NCBI RefSeq assembly: GCF_900497805.2
Contig: NW_020954610.1
Span: 32,802,745-32,866,744, forward strand
DNA length: 64,000 nucleotides
Origin: Vombatus ursinus
Lineage: Eukaryota; Chordata; Mammalia; Diprotodontia; Vombatidae
Direction of reading: 5' to 3'
Shown: positions 11,774 to 23,829 of the stretch, piece by piece
Layout of the letters: every line of letters starts with the position of its first letter
How positions within the stretch are numbered: the first letter of the stretch is position 1
Translations under genes and position numbers: made by a program
Notes under the pieces: generated by a model
What the model saw: only the letters and a program-made list of their open reading frames with translations
The model's database searches: none
What the model was told of the DNA's origin: nothing

Positions 11774-12581
11774 TTAGTCATTGCACAATGTGGCTATTAT
11801 TGTGTACAATGTTCTCTTGGTTCTGTTCATTTCACTCAGCATCAGACCATACAAGTCTTTCCAGGATTTTCTGAAGTCAGCCTGTTCATCATTTCTTATA
11901 GTGCAATAGTATTCCATTACATTGATAGACCATAACTTGTTCAGCCATTCCCCAACTGATGGGCATCCTCTCAATTTCCAATTCTTTGACACCACAAAAA
12001 GAGCTGTTATAAATATTTTTGTACGTATGGGTCCTTTTCCCATTTGTATGATCTCTCTGGGATATAGCTCTAGAAGTGCTATTGCTGGGTCAAAGGGTAT
12101 GCACATTTTTATAGCCCTTTGGGCATAGTTCCAAATTGCTCTTAGTGTTCCAATTTTTGCATATATTATCCAACTTTTATCATTTTATTGTTTTGTCAAG
12201 TTGACCAATCTGATAGGTGTGATGGGGTACCTCAGAGTTGTTTTGATTTGCATTTCTCTTAATCAATAGTAATTTAGAGCATTTTTTTCATATGACTATA
12301 GATGGCTTTAATTTCTCATCTGAGAACTGCCTGTTCATATCCTTTGACCATTTATCAATTGGGGAATGACTTGTGTTCTTATAGATTTGACTTAATTCTC
12401 TATATATTTTAGAAATGAGGTCCTTATCAGAAAGACTACTTGTAAAAATTCTTTCCCAATTTTCTACCTTTCTTCTATTCTTAGTTGCATTGGCTTTGTT
12501 TGTGTAAAAACTTTTCAGTATAATGTAATCAAAGTTATCCATTTTGCTTTTCATAATGTTCTTTATCTCCTGTTTGGTCAT
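11774..12581 (-). pseudogene. L1 ORF2 C-terminal region
   Basis: Two open stretches in different frames (12288-12581 and 11774-12106). The first carries NWERIFTSSLSDKDLISKIY. The second carries FDPAIALLELYP and NWKLRGCPSVGEWLNKLW, the C-terminal segment seen in every L1 3' end of this window. Frameshifts separate them. Confidence 0.75.
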
Positions 12582-12901
12582 GAATTCTTCTGTTTTCCAT
12601 AAATCTGATAGGTAAACTATTCCTTGCTCTCCCAGTTTGCTTACAGTATCAGCCCTTATATCTAAATCATGAACCCATTTTGACTTTATTTTGGTATATG
12701 GTGTGAGATTTTGATCAATGCCTAGTTTCCATCATACTTTTTTCCAGTTTTCCCAGCAGTTTTTTTTTCAAAGAGTGGGGTCTTATCCCAGAAGCTGGGG
12801 TCTTTGGGTTTATCAAATAATAGATTACAACAGTCATTGACTACTGTATCTTGTATACTTAACCTATTCCATTGATCCACCACTCTATTTCTTAGCCAGT
12901 A

Positions 12902-13395
12902 TCAAGCAGTTTTGATGATTGCTGCTTTATAATACAATTTAAGATCTGGAATGGCTAGGCCACCTTCCCCTGCATTTCTTTTCATTAGTTCCCTTGATAT
13001 TCTGGATCTTTTGTTCTTCCAAATGAATCTTGTTATTATTTTTTCTAGCTCTATAAGATAATTTTGGTAATTTGGTATGGCACTGAAAAAGTAAATTAGC
13101 TTAGGTAGAATTGTCATTTTTATTATATTAGTTTGGCCTACCCATGAGCACCTGATGTTTTTCCAATTATTTAGATCTGATTTTATTTGTGTGAAAAGTG
13201 TTTTGTAATTATGTTCATAGAGTTCCTGGGTTTGTTTCAGGAGGTAGACTCCTAAATATTTTATAATGTCTACAGTAAGTTTAAATGGAATTTGTCTTTC
13301 TATCTCTTGCTGTTGGATTTTGTTGGTAATATATAGAAATGCTGATGATTTATGTGTGTTTATTTTATAGCCTGCAACTTTGCTAAAGTTGTTCA
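12902..13395 (-). pseudogene. L1 ORF2 region after the RT catalytic core (thumb)
   Basis: A 164-residue open stretch starting NNFSKVAGYKIN, with KSSAFLYITNK, IKYLGVYL and a terminal AGEGGLAIPDLKLYYKAA. This is the conserved block downstream of the FADD box in L1 ORF2. It is uninterrupted over nearly 500 bp, the longest intact LINE frame in the window. It overlaps the preceding frame by a base because of a frameshift. Confidence 0.85.
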
Positions 13396-13789
13396 TTATT
13401 TCAAGTAGTTTTTTACTTGATTCTCTAAGTATATCATCATGTCATCTGCAAAGAGTGATAGCTTTGTTTCTTCTTTGCCTATTCTAATGCCTTCAATGTC
13501 TTTTTCTTCTCTTATTGCTAAAGTTAATGTTTCCAGTATGATATTGAACAGTGGTGATAATGGGCATCCTTGTCCCCCCCTGAACCTTACTGGAAATGCT
13601 TCTAGCTTGTCCCCTTTACATATGATACTTACTGAAGGTTTTAGGTAGATGCTGTTTATTATTTTAAGGAAGACTCCATTTATTCCTATGCTCTCTAATG
13701 TTTTTAATAGGAATGGGTGTTGTATTTTGTCAAAAGTTTTTTCTGCATCTATTGAGATGATCATGTGGTTTCTGTTAGTTTTGGTGTTG
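13396..13789 (-). pseudogene. L1 ORF2 reverse transcriptase, motifs A to C
   Basis: The frame opens inside the truncated ORF2 and carries RT motif A (DAEKTFD), motif B ([16 protein letters not shown], one residue shorter than the [10 protein letters not shown] form seen at 37924) and motif C (LFADDMMIY) with both catalytic aspartates. In the living element this enzyme copies L1 RNA at nicked chromosomal DNA. The frame ends just after NYLK and coding sense continues in another frame from 13395, so one frameshift lies there. The 5' truncation alone makes it non-functional. Confidence 0.88.
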
Positions 13790-13800
13790 GGCAATACCAT
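13790..13800. other. Target-site duplication, right copy
   Basis: GGCAATACCAT, matching 11390-11400. The host L1 resumes directly after it. Confidence 0.92.
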
Positions 13801-15354
13801 ATTTCAAACCACATTACAAACTGGTAGTCATCAAAACAATCTGGTACTGGCTAAGAAAAAGAGTGATGGATCAGTGGAATAGACTAGGTACACAATAAAC
13901 AATTGTAAATGACCATAATAATTTAGTATTTGATAAACCCAAAGATCCAAGCATTGGTGGTAAGAATTCATTATTTAACAAAAGTTTCTGGGAAAATTGT
14001 AGAGCAGTTTGTCAGAAACTATGCATAGACCAACATCTCACACGATATAACAAAATAAAATAAAATGGGTATATGATTTAGATATAAAGGATGAGTGATA
14101 TCATAGGCAAATTAGGGGAGCATGGAAATTTTTACTTGTCGAATCTATGGATAATGGAAAATGTATGACCAATGAAGAAATAGAGAGGATTGTGGGAAGC
14201 AAAATAGATAATTTTGATTACATTAAATATAAAAGTTTTTACACAGACAAAACCAATGCAGTCAAATGAGAAAGAAAGCAGGAAAGTAGGAATAAATTTT
14301 TGCTGTAAATTTCTCTAAAAACCTGATTTCTCAAATATATAGGAACTAAGTCAAATTTATAAATAAGAGATTCTCAAATTGATAAATAGTCAAAGGATAT
14401 GAATGAGTAGTTTTCAGAAGAAGAAATCCAAGTCAAATATAGTCATGAAAAAATGCCCAAATCACTATTGATCAGAGAAATTCAAATTTAAACTTTGAGT
14501 TACCACTTTACACCTGTCAGATTGGTTAACATGACAAAAAAAAATGAAAATGATAAATGTTGGGGAGGATTTGGGAAAATTAGGGAACTAATGCATTGTT
14601 GGTTAAGATATAAAATGGTCTAGTCATTCTGGAGAACAATTTGCCCAGGGGGCTATAAAACTGTGAATACCCTTTAACCCAGCAATATCACCTCTAGATC
14701 TATATCCCAAAGTAATCAAAGGAAAAGGAAAGGAACCTATTTGTACAAAAATATAGTAGCTCTTTTAGTGGTGGCAAAGAATTGGGAATTCAGGGGATGA
14801 CCATTAATTGGAGAATGGCTGAACAAGTCACTCATTTATGTCATTTATGATTGTGATGGAATATGATTGTGCCATAAAAAAATGATGAAGAGGATGGCTT
14901 CAGAAAAATCTGGAAAGTCATATCAACTGATATGAAAATGAAATGAGCACAATTAGGAGAACATTGTACATAGTAATAGTAATATTGCAATTATAATTAA
15001 CTGTTAGAGACTTAGCTACTCTGATAAATATAAAGATCCAAGGTAGTTTGCCAGAGAGAGAACTGATAAATTCTGAATACAGATTGAAGTATAAATTTTA
15101 CACTTAATTTTCTCTTTTTTTTTGCAACTTGGCTAATATGGAAATGTTTTCCATGATTTCACATGTATAATTAATATCATATTACTTGCCTTCTCAAAAG
15201 ATGAGGAAGGGACTAAAGGGAGAGAATTTGGAACTCAATTTTTTTTAATGAATGTTAAAAATAAATAACTAATTTGTTATTTTTTTTAAAGAATGCTTCA
15301 GTGGTAGGTTGCACTCAATAAGGAACTCACACCCCCAAATTCACCCTTCTAGTC

Positions 15355-15954
15355 ATCAACAATCATTTATAAAGAACTTACTATGTTGAAGACACTGAGT
15401 TAAATGTCACAGATGCAAGGAAATATAAAGGCATGCTTGACCACAATGAATCCACACTCTAATGGTAGGAACAACATGGAAACAAGCTACAAAGAAAATG
15501 TATAAAGAGTAAGTGGGAAGTAAAACAAGAGGAAAGACGCTAGAAATGTGGGGGACTATTCTTAGTCTACTTGCACAAAATGAGGGCTTTGTTCTGAATC
15601 TTGAAGGAAGCCTGGAAATCCAGGAAGTGAAGGTGAGGAAAGAGAAAGAGAGCATTTCAGACAGCTTGCCAGTCAATGAAAAGGCATGGGTTGGGAGATG
15701 CAATTTTGTGTGGGAGGAACAGCAAGAAGGTTAGTGTTTCTGGATTGTAGAGTTCATGTCTCTGAGTAGAGGGAAAAAAAGACTGGAAAGATAGGAGGGG
15801 GGTCAGTTTGTGAAGAGCTTTAAATACTAGAGAAAATTTTGTATTTGATCCAACAGGTATTGTGGAGGCACTGGAATTATTTGAGTAAGAAAGCAAATTG
15901 GTTAGACCTGTGCTTTAGGAAAATCTCTTCAACAGCTGATTAAAGGATTTATAT
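15355..15954 (-). mobile_element. L2 LINE 3' region
   Basis: Reads as the complement of L2: caatcatttataaagaactt, a gaacagcaagaaggttagtg block, gaagagctttaaatactag, and a ttaggaaaatctcttcaac block. The plus-strand frame at 15513-15734 is a shadow of this. It abuts an L2 copy in the opposite orientation. Confidence 0.75.
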
Positions 15955-16490
15955 TTATCCTGGACTCCTCACTCTCTTTCACTGCATATACACAATCAGT
16001 TGCCAAATCTTAGTTGTTGCCTTCACATATCAGGGTCCCACACTTTTTCTCCACTACACTCCAATTCACACCTTAATTCAGGCCCTCATCACCTCTCACC
16101 TAGATTATTGCAACAGCCTCCTAATTGATCTCCCTGACTCAAGTCCCTCACCACTTCAGTTCATCCTGCCAAAAGTAATTTTTCTTTATATCTGAACATG
16201 TGAATCCCCTATTTAACAAACCCCAGAAGATTTCTATTTTCTCTAGGATAAAATATCAACTTCTGTTTCACTTTAAAAGTCCTGCCTGATAGTGTTCCAA
16301 AATATCTTTGAAATCTCATTGTATATTACTCCCTCTCTCACACTTTGCTGTCCAATTGAACTAGCCTTCTATGCCCCTTATCCACAATACTCCATCTCCC
16401 ATAAACATGCCTTTGTATTGACTATCTCCTGTGCCTAGAGTGCACTCCATCGTTACCCTCCAGAAATAGATAGGTTGAGCTCTCTTCCTC
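15955..16490 (+). mobile_element. L2 LINE, C-terminal RT domain, copy 1
   Basis: The conceptual product includes TLIQALITSHLDYCNSLLI, the hallmark C-terminal segment of L2 reverse transcriptase (consensus around LDYCNSLLAGLP). The sequence continues to the region equivalent to the nearly terminal coding end (ccataaacatgcctttgtat). Frames are decayed. Confidence 0.75.
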
Positions 16491-17078
16491 CAGTCTCTCC
16501 CCACATTAGGCCATTGTCCCCTCAGTCGTCAAAGCGATCTTCCTAAAGAGCATGTCTGACAATGTTACACAAACCCCTTTTCAATAAACCTTTTTTTTTA
16601 TCTCCAATATCAAATATAAAACGCTCTTTTAAGTTTTTAAAGCCCTTTATAATGGGGCCTGATTCTTTCCACTTCTTTCAAACCTTACTCTCCTCCTAAT
16701 ACTCTATGATATAGTTACTCTGTCTTCTTTGTTGTTCCTCAAACAAAACAATCTAGATCTTTGCATTATTTTAACTGACCATTTCCCATGCCTGAAATTT
16801 CCTCCCTCATTATCTCTAATCCTTGATTCCCTGATTTCTTTCAAGTCTCAGCTAAAATCCTACCTTCTGCAAGAAGCTTTCCTAACCCCTTTCATGTTAA
16901 TGCCTTCCTTGTATGATTATCTCCAATTTATCTTTTATTTTTCTTAGAGGGGTTTTTTATATATTGTCTTTCCCATTAGATTTCAATTTCCTTCAGGGCA
17001 AGTACTGACCCCCCCACCCTGCTTTTTTTGTATCTCCAGCACTAAGTACAGTGCTTAGACATTGTACGTGCTTATTAA
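16491..17078 (+). mobile_element. L2 LINE 3' end, copy 2 in tandem
   Basis: After copy 1 reaches its 3' coding part, this copy restarts at an earlier consensus point (agcgatcttcctaaagagca). It runs through caagtctcagctaaaatcct and the true 3' tail (ccagcactaagtacagtgct, ending near 17078). The overlap of consensus coordinates shows two separate or duplicated fragments. Confidence 0.7.
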
Positions 17079-17220
17079 GTGAAAGTTGACTATCACCATT
17101 GTGATAGGACTAATATCTACCAGCATTTCTTCATAACATTTCTTAGGTCCATGCCTCTGCTTTCCCCACATCCCCACCATAGATTACGCATATGCCCCCT
17201 GTTCCCCTCCTGTGACAGAA

Positions 17221-17475
17221 ATTGTTGTTGTTCTTCAGTCATTTCAGTCATGTCTGACTCTTTACGACAGCATTTGGGGTTTTCTTGGCAAGGATACTGG
17301 AGTGGTTTGACATTTCCTTCTCCAGCTCATTTTACAGATAAGGAAACTGAGGCAAAAAGGGTTAAGCAACTTGTCCAAAGTCACACAGCTAGTAAGTACC
17401 TGAGGCCAAATTTGAACTCAGGTTTTCCTGACTCCAGGCTTAGAGCTCTAGGTACTGGGCCACCTAGCTGCCCAT
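17221..17475 (+). repeat. MAR1-like CORE-SINE (catgtctgactct family)
   Basis: A well preserved SINE: ttgttgttgttcttcag, tcagtcatgtctgactcttt, gggttttcttggcaagga, acagataaggaaactgaggc, and an end at ccacctagctgccc. The frame at 17079-17477 runs through it and is not a gene. Same family as 25765-26025. The name is from memory. Confidence 0.85.
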
Positions 17476-17859
17476 GACAAGAATTAGTCTTCCCTAAAAG
17501 GAAGTAAAGTAGACCCCAGGAATGATTGTTTTTTGCTTCACTGGCATAACTTCCTGGTCACATAGCTAAGAAAAGAAAAAGTCCTACCCAGTTTGGGTTG
17601 GAAATCTCTCGATTTGGTGGATTTCTGAAGACCATACACATCTTTGTATCTTTTACCATATCCTGTCCTGATGACTAGGAATATTTCCATATGGAGACTA
17701 GGTGGAATACATCTAGTTAAACTACGTGCCACTGTATCATTATTTTGCATTTTTGCTATGTTACAGCAAAGTAAACCTCCTTTTGTTGACTGTTCAACAA
17801 CTTATAAATGCTTCATTTTACCCCAATGTGAACTGAGTACTAGAATTAGACTTGCCTTG
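17476..17859. other. Unassigned DNA
   Basis: No recognised repeat. The opposing 70- and 87-residue frames here lack motifs and are taken as chance. Confidence 0.5.
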
Positions 17860-18145
17860 AACAGCAATGTTCTACATGAGGTCTGTCCTGATCCATGCCT
17901 CTCCTAATGCTAGTGTCCTTCCTCCCAAGGTACATTGTACTTAATTAATATATATGTATATACATATATACTTATATATGTATATATATATGCACTTATT
18001 AACTTTATATTTTATATATACTTGATATAAAATCCCTTGGAGTAGAGATTGCTTCATTCTTTGTTCATTTATCCCCAGTGCCTTACATAATGCCTAGCAC
18101 ATAAGAAATATTTAGTAGATATCTGTTGATTGATGGATTTAGTGA
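17860..18145 (+). repeat. L2 3' end with internal TA microsatellite
   Basis: The segment tacatgaggtctgtcctgat is the L2 3'UTR start, and ccccagtgccttacataatg with an ATTGATTGATG-type end is its tail. A TA-rich microsatellite (17940-18020) has expanded between them. Confidence 0.65.
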
Positions 18146-18559
18146 TATTTAGTTTTGTTTTCTAGACAACTTTTATCAAAAATTTCAATTCCTCTGACCC
18201 TTTCTCTCCATCCTACTTCCCCTTCCAAAATAATTGAGTCAGCTAAACAAAGTCTGCAATGTTCAATCACATGAGCTCCCTCTTGTGGTTCTGAAAAAGC
18301 ATCAGATTCTGGAAAATGTGCCCCAAAATTCCATTTAACAGAAGAATTTGTGTTGAATGTTAAGTGTTTACAAACTTGAAAATTAACTTTGTGATGTTTC
18401 CATAGTGAGATTCCATTTTGGCCTGCATATTATTTATAAAAAGTGAATATTCTTTGATCAATCCTAGAAGTGACATTTATACTATGAAGGTTTAATGGAC
18501 TTTATATGAATTCTTGAGCTTACAATGCAGTTTTGGTCCTACAGATTGTTCTTTCTTTC

Positions 18560-18700
18560 TCTCAAATGCAGAGAATTTTCTTCAGTTATCCATGCTAGGC
18601 AATTTCCTCCCAACTTTTATTTTGTTTGTTTTGCCTTTGTATTCCCAGTGCCTAGCACAGTGTCTCCTTAATAAATAAATAAATTGGCCAATTGAATTGA
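18560..18700 (+). repeat. L2 3' tail fragment
   Basis: tatttcccagtgcctagcac is approximated here by ttcccagtgcctagcacag followed by an aataaataaata end. Confidence 0.6.
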
Positions 18701-18904
18701 ATTCATTGAAATCATGCATGCATGAATGAACTTTGCAAATAGGATACAAATTTCAAGAGAATTTTATTTTGGAAACAAATGCCTCTATCTCTTGAAAAGT
18801 GAAATAATCAGTTAGGGTTATAAATGTTTTTCTTCTGCCCAACGTGGAAATGCTGTATGTAAAAATCCCATCTGATTCATTTAATTTAACTTAATGGTTA
18901 TTAA

Positions 18905-19600
18905 GTGCTTGCTGTGCTAAGCCCTGAGGATATAGTGATGTGATAAAAACAAAATCCCTTCCTTCAGGAGCTTAAGCTGGACAAAACACTATGATATGTC
19001 TTAGTAGGAAGACATCAATTTTACCTGATGGGAGGTAATAGTTAAGTAAAGCTTCATGGAGAACATAGCCCTTGTGTTGGGCCTTGAAGGCATTTCAATA
19101 AACAGAGATAGAGAAATTGGGAGTGAAGGAGGTCCATCCTATGAGTGGAGGGTGGGGACAGAGAAACAATGCAACTAAAGAAATGGGAGAGGTGGGATGA
19201 GAATAGAAAACAGGGGATCCACATAGCCTTGAATGTGAAGCCAGTAAGGGAGATAAGGCTGATAAATCTAATCCTGGAAGGTCCTGAATGGCAGAATAAG
19301 AAATTTATACTATCCTGAGTAGGCAGTGAAAACTTAATTTAAACAAAGTTGAATTTATGAGTAGAAGACTAAGGTAATGAGTGTGGTATCTTAGGAAGAT
19401 GGTGAAAGCATCAATGTAAGAGATGGATTAAAGAGAGGAGACTAGAAACAAAAGGACTTTTTAGGAAGTTATCATAGTGTAGGTTAGGAGGTCTTTGAAT
19501 TAGTTTGGTTGCAGTGAACATGGAAGGGCAGGTATGCACGTAAATGATATCACCATGGAAAAATTAATAGGATTTGGCTCCTCTGGCATGACAATAAAAT
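18905..19600 (-). mobile_element. L2-related LINE 3' region
   Basis: Landmarks in complement order: ggttattaagtgcttgctgt, tcccttccttcaggagctta, gggccttgaaggcatttca, ttaggaagatggtgaaagc, and a late ggtttggttgcagtgaacat block. It is more diverged from the other L2 copies and may be a distinct L2 subfamily. Confidence 0.55.
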
Positions 19601-19629
19601 TAATAACTGCTTAAATAATATAATTTCTT

Positions 19630-19830
19630 ATTATTACAAAACTCTTTTCATAAGCATTACTCCTATTTAATCCTTAACAATATCTAATTTTGGTTAGGTA
19701 TCATCCTAACCAAACATATACCTGAAGACAGTGAAACTTAGAGAAATTTGGTGACATAGCTAGTAAAGAGCAGAGTGTTAGCTAGAATACAGGCCTTCTA
19801 GCTCCGGGTTCAATCCCATTTCTCCATACC
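19630..19830 (-). repeat. MIR-type SINE remnant
   Basis: Complement of a MIR core: ggtgacatagctagtaaaga, then gctagaatacaggccttc and gctccgggttcaatccc. Confidence 0.5.
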
Positions 19831-19943
19831 CACTTTAAAGTTCACAAATCCTCTATTAAAAGCAATACTTTGCCTTCCATTGTCTTTTCTGGGAATGTTC
19901 CAAGTTTTATACTATAACATCTTTCATCCTTCATCCTTCACAA

Positions 19944-19960
19944 GGGATTCTGGGATTTGT
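19944..19960 (-). promoter_or_regulatory. ZNF143-like motif (weak)
   Basis: gggattctgggatttgt is the complement of acaaatcccagaatccc, close to the ACTACAATTCCCAGAATGC site bound by ZNF143, but lacking the ACTAC start. No gene or CpG island is near, so function is doubtful. Confidence 0.2.
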
Positions 19961-20144
19961 GTTTGAGTAGGTATTTCTCATAGGGAAGCACAAATCCCTG
20001 TATCAGAAACTACAAACCCTCAATTTAGGCAAATAATAAGAATCACACTCCCTCTATTCTGCAGAAATTCATTGTTCAGAATGGCAGCCAGCTCTTTCTT
20101 TTTGGTTCTAAAATCACACGTCATATGTAATTACCCTTTGTATA

Positions 20145-20310
20145 TTGTTTTAAAGTTTGCAAATCAGTTTTCTCACAACAATCCTGTGAAATCAGAAGTA
20201 AAATTGTTATTGCCCACCTTTTTATAAAGGAGAAAACTGAGGTTCATGGAGATCCCGCTAATAATTGAATTGATTTAAGCCAGATCTCCTGCCTCCACAA
20301 ATGTAGGTAG
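20145..20310 (-). repeat. MON1/WSINE1-type SINE remnant
   Basis: Complement of the SINE tail and core: aaagtttgcaaatcagtttt, cacaacaatcctgtgaaatc, gagaaaactgaggttcatgg. Confidence 0.65.
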
Positions 20311-20424
20311 TACAGAGCTTCCCATCAGTATCCTCAAGTTCTAACATGAAATACTGTTTTTGAAAGAGATCTAAAAAGTGCAGAGTACTATATAGACATA
20401 AGGGGCCTCAAGTCCCTTCTATTT

Positions 20425-20620
20425 AAAAGAGGCAACACATTACAGTTTACAAAAATCACTGCATTTGGAGTCAGAGGACCTGGGTTTGAAATCTGACCAT
20501 TCCACTTAGAAACTAGATAACTTTGGGCAAATCATTTAACCTTACTACTTTGTTTAAAGGGACCTTTAAGATCCTTTCCAACTTTAAATCTAAGATGCTG
20601 TGAATGTTTAACTTCAGGCT
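20425..20620 (+). repeat. CORE-SINE with L2/L3-like tail
   Basis: Head and core (ggagtcagaggacctgggtt, gataactttgggcaaatc) are joined to a tail reading gatcctttccaactttaaat. This is a head and tail combination known in therian SINEs. Subfamily uncertain. Confidence 0.6.
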
Positions 20621-20659
20621 TATTTTCCTTATGGTAAGAAGTCATAAAATATTGGATAA

Positions 20660-20850
20660 GCTGAACTCATACTAAAAAAACCACAATTCAAGTCCTTCCT
20701 CTGATTTATACTGGTTTTGTTTCCCTGGGCAAATCACTCATGATCTCAGTACCTCCAAGAACCTAAGTATATAAATTACGTAAAGGGTATTGATCTTCAC
20801 TGGTACATGGTCTCTCCCCCTTTACTAGGAACTACCTTCACTGGTGAAAT
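20660..20850 (+). repeat. Decayed CORE-SINE
   Basis: Core traces: ttcaagtccttcctctgat, gtttccctgggcaaatcact, gatctcagtacctcca. It lies in tandem with the preceding SINE in the same orientation. Confidence 0.4.
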
Positions 20851-23059
20851 TATGATATTCTCTTTATTAAGCAGGAAAGCATCAAGAGATGAAGAATAGG
20901 TATTCTATGTATACAACTACTTGTAAATCCAGCCTTGAGGAAAAGGATTCAATACATCCAATGACTACTGGGGAGAGAGAGAGAGAATCTAGGCTATCTA
21001 AGATCCCTGAGGGACATGGCCTGGTCTCTATCTTTCCAAATCATTTTCATCCTATAAAAATTATTTGGGTTGTATTTCATTTGCCCACACTGAAGTTTTA
21101 AGGAGGTTCAATAGTTTAGAAAATGGAGCCTCAGGTTCATTGGCATAAGCAATTGAGGTGCTTTATTATCCATTTTCGAAGAGGATCCAATGTTTTGGGA
21201 AGGAGGTGTTTATTTTTTCAACCCTAGGAGTTATATCTTATAAGGGAGTCAAGGTTGATGAGGGGGAAAATGTGAAGGAACCTCTTTAGCAAGTTTACAA
21301 GAGTCTTTCAGAATTCAGGTTGGCCAGTTGGGCAACTTTCAATGGCTTGTTAATTGTGCAGTTGTCAAAAATCCAGGATCCCAGTCCTTATTTATTTAAT
21401 ATGGGTTGATTAATTTTGTACAACATACATTAGTAAGGATTGCTCTGAAGTAGTATCTATCTACTTAGTACCACTTAAAAAGTCATACCTACTGCACAAT
21501 AGCTTCTTGTATTAATTTCAATTAAAAAAACAGATAATATCTCAGCACCATTTAGCACAAACATTCTATGGTAAACCAAGAAACAAGAAAGCTTCTCAGT
21601 TAGCAGTTAATGGATCAAAGTTTAGATGACAAATAGACTCACTGAGGCAAAATAGTTAATTAACTTTCAGACAAAAATTAATCTTGCTTCTCTGGCATAA
21701 ACAAGTCTCATATACCCAGTTTACTTGCTCAAATTCTGGAATTTTTTCCCTCTCTTCTACTTCTCTGGGCATCATCAGATCTCTTAATATATCATTTCAG
21801 AGTAGCTTCATAATTTTAATCTAATTTTTAAAAACATTTCCAGCTTAAAAGGCAAAAAAAAATCTCCCTGTCATTAATTTTTCTTCTGTAAACACACTGA
21901 CAGGGAAAGAGGAAAAACACCCTCAAACATCAACTTCTGTGGCCTCTCTGATTCTGGATGCTAATTGAATCAGAAATTTGTTTCTTAAAGTAAATACCTT
22001 AATTCCAAATGTTATTTAGTTCAAATTGTTTAGCTTGTCAGGTGGACCAGTACTGTGAAGATTCAAGTTATATTTGGCAGCCCCAATTTTCAAGGAGTTT
22101 TTAATGGCAACCATCTCCTAGTTGCTTGCCACTAGTACTATACTGATTCACCATTTCCTTACAACATTTTAAATATTAGTTAATAACAGAACTATGTCAA
22201 CAGCTGTGATAAATCTATACCTGAACAGTCATCACATTATATGCTTTCTAGCCACTCTTATAAAGTCACTTTTTCCTAATTTGTTCTCCAATTATCACGT
22301 TTCCTCTGGAGAGAACACTGTCATGCTCTCCCTGAGAAATTGCATCTATTTGTTATTTTCTGTCATTGGCCTATTCGCCACAGGAAGATTGTCTGCTACA
22401 GTGAATGCCTACATTTAACAGCTGTGACAAAAAACTCTTCTAAAATTTTGTTTCAGTGCTATGTTACCACAAGGTTGACTTTTCTTTTCTTAACCCAATG
22501 CCAGTGACTCTTATGGAGTGAGTAATTTTTTCCAAAAACAAATTTCAATTATGTCAATCAAGTAAGTGTAGAAGCAGAAATACTGCTTAGGTTCTCACTT
22601 TGCATAACGATGTTTGTGCATTTGAATCTATATTTATAGATGTATTTTGCAGATTGAAGCACACCCCCAACTCATAAATGGTCATTTTTCAAGGGCTTAT
22701 AAAATGTGAACTGAATAGAATGAGTTGTTTTACCAAAACCAAAGAGTGTTGGGAAAAATAATTAATATATTGAGTGATGGAATAAGCATACAAAAGTATT
22801 TCAATAAGTTTGCTTAGTGAACTGAAATTTAAAAATCATATTTAAGAATTATAAATTATATTGATTTTACCTTCCCAAAAATCTGTTATAGGAGTATAGA
22901 ATGTTGAGGCATGAGACTAAAATGCAGTTCGTGTAAAAAGAAAAGTGGTATTGGTAAGTGACTTCAAGTCTATCATTAATCATCAGTGGGTTGTGTTAGG
23001 AGGGGAAGAAAGGCAATCTGATTTTAAGACGGAATGATTGACATAAATGTTCATAAAGA
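20851..23059. other. Largest unassigned stretch of the left half
   Basis: About 2.2 kb with no confident repeat, RNA gene or coding frame. Frames at 20889-21101 and 22194-22418 have no recognisable domain and no supporting splice context. It is either unique DNA or repeats too old to recognise by eye. Confidence 0.5.
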
Positions 23060-23189
23060 AATAATGGTCCTGATGAATGTTTTACTAGGCATCTGGTGAA
23101 CTGTGATGGAGTTCTAGGTGTCACATTTTATAAGAAATATTGATAAGCTACAATAGATAGAGAGTAGGGTAGGATAGGATTCAAAACTA
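23060..23189 (+). repeat. Possible CR1/L3 fragment
   Basis: ttctaggtgtcacattttat and aagaaatattgataagct resemble the CR1/L3 block for a shared phrase near the reverse transcriptase end. Very short and diverged. Confidence 0.3.
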
Positions 23190-23829
23190 TTTAACAAATA
23201 CAGCAAACATATATTAAAAACCTAATGTTTATAGAGAATCATCTTAAGTTCTAGGTGAAGACCAAAAGTTTGATTAAGAAATCATACAACATTCTAGCGG
23301 AAACAAAAACTAGGGGAAGCTAAAAGATTGAGGTGAGGAGGGAGAGAATTCTCAGCAGGGGAAACAGATTATAGAGAGATAGGAAATGTCCTATGTTAAG
23401 AACAAGGAAAAGGTCAAGTCATAAAGCACAGAATATTCTTTGGAGACCAAAGAATAAGAAGATTGGAAAAGTTAAAATGGAAAAAGTTGCAAAGGGTTTT
23501 AAAAGGCAGATTTATGTTTGATCAAGGAGATGATAAAAAACACTGGAGAAGAACTGAAACAACTTTGTCAACAGAGTGGAGGGTATCCTGCAGGAGTTGA
23601 GGAAAGACTTGAGGCAGGGAGAACAACCAAAAGGCTATTGCAATAGTCCAGGCGATGAGGTGATGAGAGCCTGCACCAGGAGAGGTGAGCAGAAAGTAGG
23701 TATATGTGAAAATTACTATCAAGGTAGAAACAGGACATGACAACAGATTAGATAGATAATGAATTTTGTTTTGGATATATTTAGTTGAAGATGCTTACTG
23801 GACATCTAGCTCAAGATGTTGGAGAAGTA

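Larger units (their letters stand above)
11401..13789 (-). mobile_element. L1 LINE inserted in reverse within another L1
   Basis: A 2.39-kb 5'-truncated L1 on the minus strand, bounded on both sides by the same 11 bases (ggcaataccat at 11390-11400 and 13790-13800). Its 5' end lies in the reverse transcriptase at catalytic motif A. Its 3' end is the T-rich left border at 11401. The 3'UTR carries the complement of an acacaatctgatatgg block, a different subfamily from the host L1. Frames are much longer than in the host copy, so it is clearly younger. Confidence 0.93.
8145..15292 (+). mobile_element. L1 LINE (ORF1 3' end to 3'UTR), split by a second L1
   Basis: Two parts, 8145-11400 and 13801-15292, together about 4.7 kb. 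The left part starts in the end of ORF1 (aatctacccagcaaaactga), runs through the inter-ORF spacer, which holds a GATA tract, and on into a heavily decayed ORF2 from about 9040. The right part holds the ORF2 3' region (ggatcagtggaatagactag), the C-terminal region and a 3'UTR ending near 15292. The interruption is an opposite-strand L1. ORF2 frames are broken many times. The endonuclease N-terminus appears shortened against the copy at 36243. This copy is clearly older than the insertion it hosts. Confidence 0.88.

Noticed and set aside
17079-17477. 132-residue plus-strand frame
   Set aside because: Most of it is a MAR1-like SINE read in one frame. Other SINE copies give similar chance frames.
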